Shown one piece after another: positions 61,401-64,000 of a DNA stretch of 64,000 nucleotides. Within the stretch, counting starts at the first letter, position 1. Each line of letters opens with the position of its first letter. Source of the DNA: Apteryx mantelli. Lineage: Eukaryota > Chordata > Aves > Apterygiformes > Apterygidae. The stretch lies in NCBI RefSeq assembly GCF_036417845.1, contig NC_089980.1, positions 66,152,501-66,216,500 on the forward strand. The letters are read 5' to 3'. The notes under the pieces were generated by a model. The model had not been told where the DNA came from. It saw nothing but the letters and a program-made list of their open reading frames with translations, and did no database searches. Both the position numbers and the translations under genes were made by a program.

Positions 61401-64000
61401 TCCACCGAGCTTGATGCATATAAAGGATCTTGATTATTTGGTGCCGTTTCTGAAGACAGTAGCTCTGTTTTGGACTATTGAATCTATGTAGGTCTTTTGA
61501 GTCCTTTCTACCACCATCAGTGATAACATGTGCAGAAGTCCTTTTTCCAGACTTCTCTGGACAGGGCGCAAGGTGCATCTGAATCTCAGAATATGTGCCT
61601 TGTTCTTCGGAAGACAACTTAGAAGTTTCTTCCACACCCGTCTCTTCAACTTAGCAGTCTCTTCTTTTGCTGGTAGTGCTAGAGACAAGTGCTTCAAACC
61701 CCCGCTGCTCAATCTTAGGGAATGATGGTCTCCCTGTGTGACATCATTCAAAGCAGTATCTGTATCTTTGAGCTTAAGAAGTCTCTTTCCATTGCTTTCT
61801 GTGGTGCTACTAGAATATGGGCAGATATATAAATGACACACTTGACTACACTGAGGTAGTTATTCCAGTAGAATGCACTTTAGCAGGATCAGAGAGACTA
61901 GGTTCTGGGATTACTGGAACTTTCATCTTTGTTACCGGCATCAGTTACAAAAACCAAATTAGTGGAGTTGGTGATCTGTAGGCATGTGTTCTCTTAAAGT
62001 ATTGGTAGTTCTTGGCAGCCTCCACCTGTGACCTGTAGTTGGAGTCTGTGTTGGTTAGAATTGATGATATGAGGAAATGTGTCACTCAACCTTAAAGGAT
62101 TCTTTTGCTACTAGGAAAATGTGCTCTCTTTTTATAGTCCTTAGGCTTTGGGTGTAGAAAGTCTCTGCAGGGTGTTATTTCAGGACCTCATATGACAGAT
62201 AGCAAAATCCCTGCATTTAATCCTTTCAAGGAGCTGTCCAAATTTTTCTATAGGCTCTTGGATCCTCTGCAGTATGTCATTACTATCAAGGTGGCCCTCC
62301 CTATCATTGAGGTCAAAATGAAACCTTCCATGGTCACCTTGTATTTTCCGTGCTTTGTGACTTGTTGAAAGGCAAAAGGTTGACAACATTCCAGCTTCTG
62401 GCAGGGGCTCAGAACTTCTTTTAATTCACTTAGCATTTTACTTAATCTGTGGTAATAGTGGTTTCTTTTGAAAAGTGTAAGCTCAGTCCAAAGACAGGAA
62501 ACCCCAAGCAACTACTTGCGCTGAACAGAAGAACGTGTTCATCAGCCTCCATGCATTTTCTTCTTGTCCAATTGCTGGGACTTCTGCACCCACTGGGTAT
62601 GAATTTATGGATGATTTATCTTCATTTACTCCTTTTGTTCATAAATAACTCCAGAGAGGACTCTGTCTAAAGCCTAGCTTGCTCTGAACTTTCTGGTGAC
62701 TTGCTCTAAATATTGTGGATACCATATTCACATCTTCCTCCTTCACAACTTGCCTCAAGTTTTGGTCTCTGTACATAGAGTCACTAGTTGAGGACTTTCA
62801 TTTTAATTTTATTTTCCTTTCAGTTCTGTGGTAACTGGGCTATCAGATTTATTGAAAAGCACCAAGCTGAGAGCTGGGATCTTTGGAAATATTACTGGCC
62901 ATTTCTCAAAGGAACCTGCAGTTTCAGATTTCAGAGGTTTGCAGATTCAGAATTAGGCTCATTTCTTTTGCCTGGTTCAGTCCCAGCCTCATTTTTGACA
63001 AGAGGATTGCCGTAAGAATTGCTAGAGGTTACAGTTATTTTAGGCATCTTTGGGGTCTGGATTATTTTTTTTTCAGATAGTCTCTTCCATTCTGTTCTTT
63101 TGAGACTACTCAGAGAGTGACCATATCTACAGGTACTGACACTTGTCTCACTTATGAGTAACTGCCAACACTGTTACTAGATAATTTTGTATTCATGAGT
63201 TCTGAACAGTATAATTGATTTGCCTTATTGAGTTTGATATTTTGTCATCCCATAGTGGTCCTGGTGTCAACCTCCTGTGGGGGTCTGCAAGCAACAGACT
63301 TACTGTGGGAATTAGGACATACTATATGACCAGATTAGTGTGGTTTTCTGCCCTTTTTTATTATTATTTTTTTATAGCACGTACTTAGAACAGCACAATG
63401 CCTTTATTTTTCAATACAAGTTCAGGTGTCACTCTTGCCTAGATCATCTAGACAAAGTTGGGGAAAGTTTGTATGTCTCAACCTTCAGAATGGCTGCCTT
63501 CATATAGGAAATATCTTTGCTTTACAGTAGATCAAGTGGGCAGCTGAAGCAGTTTAACTTGGATGAAAAGGTTTCCTGTTTCCGTATTTGACTGACAGTC
63601 GTTTTTGGTCCTGTTAATAGTCCTGTTTGGTCACTGCAGACCATTTGTTCTATGGCTGTATGAGGACAAGCATTCTGAAACAGTGCTTCAGTCCAGTTCA
63701 GTTTTCAGAGTTAAGAGTGAATCTGATGACTGTAGCAGGAGAGGCCTCAAGATAAATTTCAGGCTTCGAGGAATCCAGTAATGCACTGTGGCTCTTATTC
63801 AGCCACATGGTGAGGAGTTATCACCTTGCTAAATCACATGGCATCATGCACCTAGGATGTTCTTCATGCTAAATTTTCCATGCAGATTTTCCGAACATAG
63901 ATTTGTACTGTATTTCTAAGTGGCTGGTGTCTTTGGAAAGTAAGATGCTCCTCTGCTGTAGTGAGAGAGTCTGTCCAACATATATACAAAGGGGTGCCCT
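38438..64000 (+). CDS. PCMT1: PCMT1 gene, exons 1-5 (3' part outside window)
   Basis: Protein-L-isoaspartate (D-aspartate) O-methyltransferase uses S-adenosylmethionine to methyl-esterify isoaspartyl residues in aged proteins, starting their repair. Five exons (38438-38693, 51369-51473, 52636-52667, 55417-55521, 59021-59141) splice in compatible phases. In canonical numbering from [10 protein letters not shown] they encode residues 1-139, with [11 protein letters not shown] (54-64, conserved PIMT active-site region with Ser60) and the AdoMet motif [12 protein letters not shown] at about 82-92, then [13 protein letters not shown]. The remaining motifs (GDGRxG onward) would lie on exons beyond base 64,000; none was found in 59142-64000. 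Two start codons are possible: 38438 (67-residue hydrophobic extension) and 38639 (cytosolic form). Confidence 0.97.
38694..51368. other. PCMT1 intron 1
   Basis: 12.7 kb. The first about 0.7 kb belongs to the CpG island; the rest is AT-rich. It contains homopolymer T runs (for example 46902-46918 and 48603-48620), an AT repeat at 50649-50669 and A/T-rich patches. No exon, RNA gene or recognised interspersed repeat was found. Confidence 0.75.
50649..50669. repeat. (AT)n microsatellite
   Basis: About ten uninterrupted AT units in PCMT1 intron 1. Confidence 0.95.
51369..51473 (+). CDS. PCMT1: PCMT1 exon 2
   Basis: Acceptor TTTTTTAG|AAAATG, donor TCTATAG|GTAAGA. 105 nt, phase 1 in and out. Encodes [20 protein letters not shown] and [14 protein letters not shown], matching residues 20-53 of PCMT1. 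Confidence 0.97.
51474..52635. other. PCMT1 intron 2
   Basis: Non-coding. The only notable element is a T30 run at 52379-52408. Confidence 0.85.
52379..52408. repeat. T30 homopolymer
   Basis: Thirty consecutive T on the plus strand in PCMT1 intron 2, about 230 bp before exon 3. It could be the poly(A) tail of an old antisense retrocopy, but no body was recognised beside it. Confidence 0.9.
52636..52667 (+). CDS. PCMT1: PCMT1 exon 3 (32-nt exon)
   Basis: Acceptor GGTTTTACAG|GTTTCC, donor CATATG|GTAAGC. Only 32 nt, phase 1 in and phase 0 out. Encodes [11 protein letters not shown], the highly conserved PIMT segment that includes the Ser60 active-site residue. Skipping it would shift the frame. 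Confidence 0.96.
52797..53108 (+). mobile_element. CR1 LINE 3' fragment, old copy
   Basis: Plus-strand sequence resembling the CR1 ORF2 C-terminus and 3' UTR (GGTGCTGGAACAAG, then GGTCCCTTCCAACC), ending in a degenerate octamer tail. It is more diverged than the adjacent copy, so it is probably an older subfamily. It lies in PCMT1 intron 3 in sense orientation. Confidence 0.85.
53111..53985 (-). mobile_element. CR1 LINE, 5'-truncated, with nearly intact RT C-terminal frame
   Basis: The minus strand ends in CATTCTGTGATTCTG (3' tail, 53111-53125). Upstream it has an open frame of about 190 codons (53965-53393) with typical CR1 ORF2 content: [67 protein letters not shown]. One in-frame TGA at 53395-53393 (GA*LFSVV where the family has Arg) interrupts it, after which the frame continues to 53189. 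The catalytic domain is absent through 5' truncation. The element is antisense in PCMT1 intron 3 and cannot move by itself. Confidence 0.95.
55105..55133. repeat. (TG)14 microsatellite
   Basis: Uninterrupted TG units in PCMT1 intron 3, about 280 bp upstream of exon 4. Confidence 0.95.
55342..55414 (+). repeat. CT-rich microsatellite forming the exon 4 polypyrimidine tract
   Basis: A 73-nt tract of T and C, first TTTC-like and then (TC)n, with a single G at 55404, running directly into the AG at 55415-55416. It holds no adenine, so it cannot contain an A branch point. It is a homopurine/homopyrimidine stretch with near mirror symmetry in the (TC)n part. Confidence 0.95.
55417..55521 (+). CDS. 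PCMT1: PCMT1 exon 4 (AdoMet-binding motif I)
   Basis: Acceptor TCTCTCTCAG|CATGCA, donor CGAATG|GTGAGA. 105 nt, phase 0 in and out. Encodes [20 protein letters not shown] and [15 protein letters not shown]. The glycine-rich DVGSGSG binds S-adenosylmethionine. The acceptor is the end of a long CT repeat. Confidence 0.97.
55522..59020. other. PCMT1 intron 4
   Basis: AT-rich, non-coding. Short open frames only; a C-run patch lies at about 58365-58388. No repeat family was recognised. Confidence 0.8.
59021..59141 (+). CDS. PCMT1: PCMT1 exon 5
   Basis: Acceptor TTTTATTCCAG|GTTGGT, donor CTGATTG|GTGAGC. 121 nt, phase 0 in and phase 1 out. Encodes [20 protein letters not shown] and onward to SSGRVKLI, residues 100-139, with the acidic residue of GID that contacts the AdoMet ribose in this fold. 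Confidence 0.97.
59142..64000. other. PCMT1 intron 5 (continues past the window)
   Basis: The exon carrying the next PIMT motif was not found here. It contains an A run near 59910-59923 and, on the minus strand between about 61140 and 63060, a coding-like decayed tract (separate entry). Confidence 0.7.
61140..63060 (-). pseudogene. candidate decayed retrocopy of an unidentified gene, antisense in PCMT1 intron 5
   Basis: On the minus strand several open blocks of 50-135 codons follow one another in shifting frames: [20 protein letters not shown] (about 63045), [18 protein letters not shown] (62785 down to a TGA at 62641), continuing [20 protein letters not shown], then [32 protein letters not shown] and [20 protein letters not shown]. 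Block composition is protein-like (charged, amphipathic), unlike surrounding intron sequence. An A-rich run on the same strand at about 61178-61141 could be a degraded poly(A) tail. I do not recognise the parent. Chance open frames are the main alternative. Confidence 0.3.

Noticed and set aside
59142-64000. Next PCMT1 exon (segment beginning GDGRMG)
   Set aside because: Looked for on the plus strand with a phase-1 acceptor; no convincing match, so it is assumed to lie beyond the window.

Overview
The window is vertebrate nuclear DNA, most likely from a bird. Three multi-exon genes can be read exon by exon with consensus splice sites. Their order, LATS1 - NUP43 - PCMT1, matches human 6q25.1. 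The recognisable interspersed repeats are CR1 non-LTR retrotransposons, the dominant LINE of birds and other sauropsids, and the introns are compact. No prokaryotic feature, tRNA, rRNA or CRISPR array was seen.

Layout. (1) About 1-17,800, minus strand: the 5' half of LATS1, a Hippo-pathway kinase. It comprises a CpG-island promoter with a YY1-type element, a probable non-coding exon 1, and three coding exons carrying the UBA domain, both PPxY motifs, the proline-rich linker and the MOB-binding segment (residues 1-677). The kinase-domain exons lie to the left of base 1. (2) About 17,800-19,536: a short tandem intergenic gap holding the NUP43 3' UTR. (3) 19,537-28,774, minus strand: NUP43, complete in eight coding exons (374 codons plus stop), a WD40 subunit of the nuclear-pore Y complex, with its own CpG-island promoter. 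(4) About 29,060-38,100: an intergenic stretch with one CR1 fragment and an unassigned CpG island at 37,140-37,560. That island carries CCAAT boxes and three GCAACGG repeats. (5) 38,438 to the right edge, plus strand: PCMT1, protein-L-isoaspartate O-methyltransferase. Its first five coding exons are present, with an in-frame N-terminal extension and a perfect NRF1 palindrome just upstream. The C-terminal exons lie beyond base 64,000.

The three genes are housekeeping neighbours with separate CpG-island promoters and no obvious joint pathway. LATS1 and NUP43 run head to tail; NUP43 and PCMT1 diverge across about 9.7 kb.

The observations most worth following are these. The PCMT1 exon 4 acceptor sits in a CT microsatellite with no adenine for 74 nt. 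The orphan CpG island is next to a strong unassigned splice donor. The PCMT1 N-terminal extension is hydrophobic. Two CR1 copies in PCMT1 intron 3 lie tail to tail. A decayed protein-coding-like tract lies antisense in PCMT1 intron 5. LATS1 exon 4 has a NAGNAG acceptor. I found no convincing wholly new gene system. The candidates are regulatory or splicing oddities and one unidentified pseudogene-like tract.
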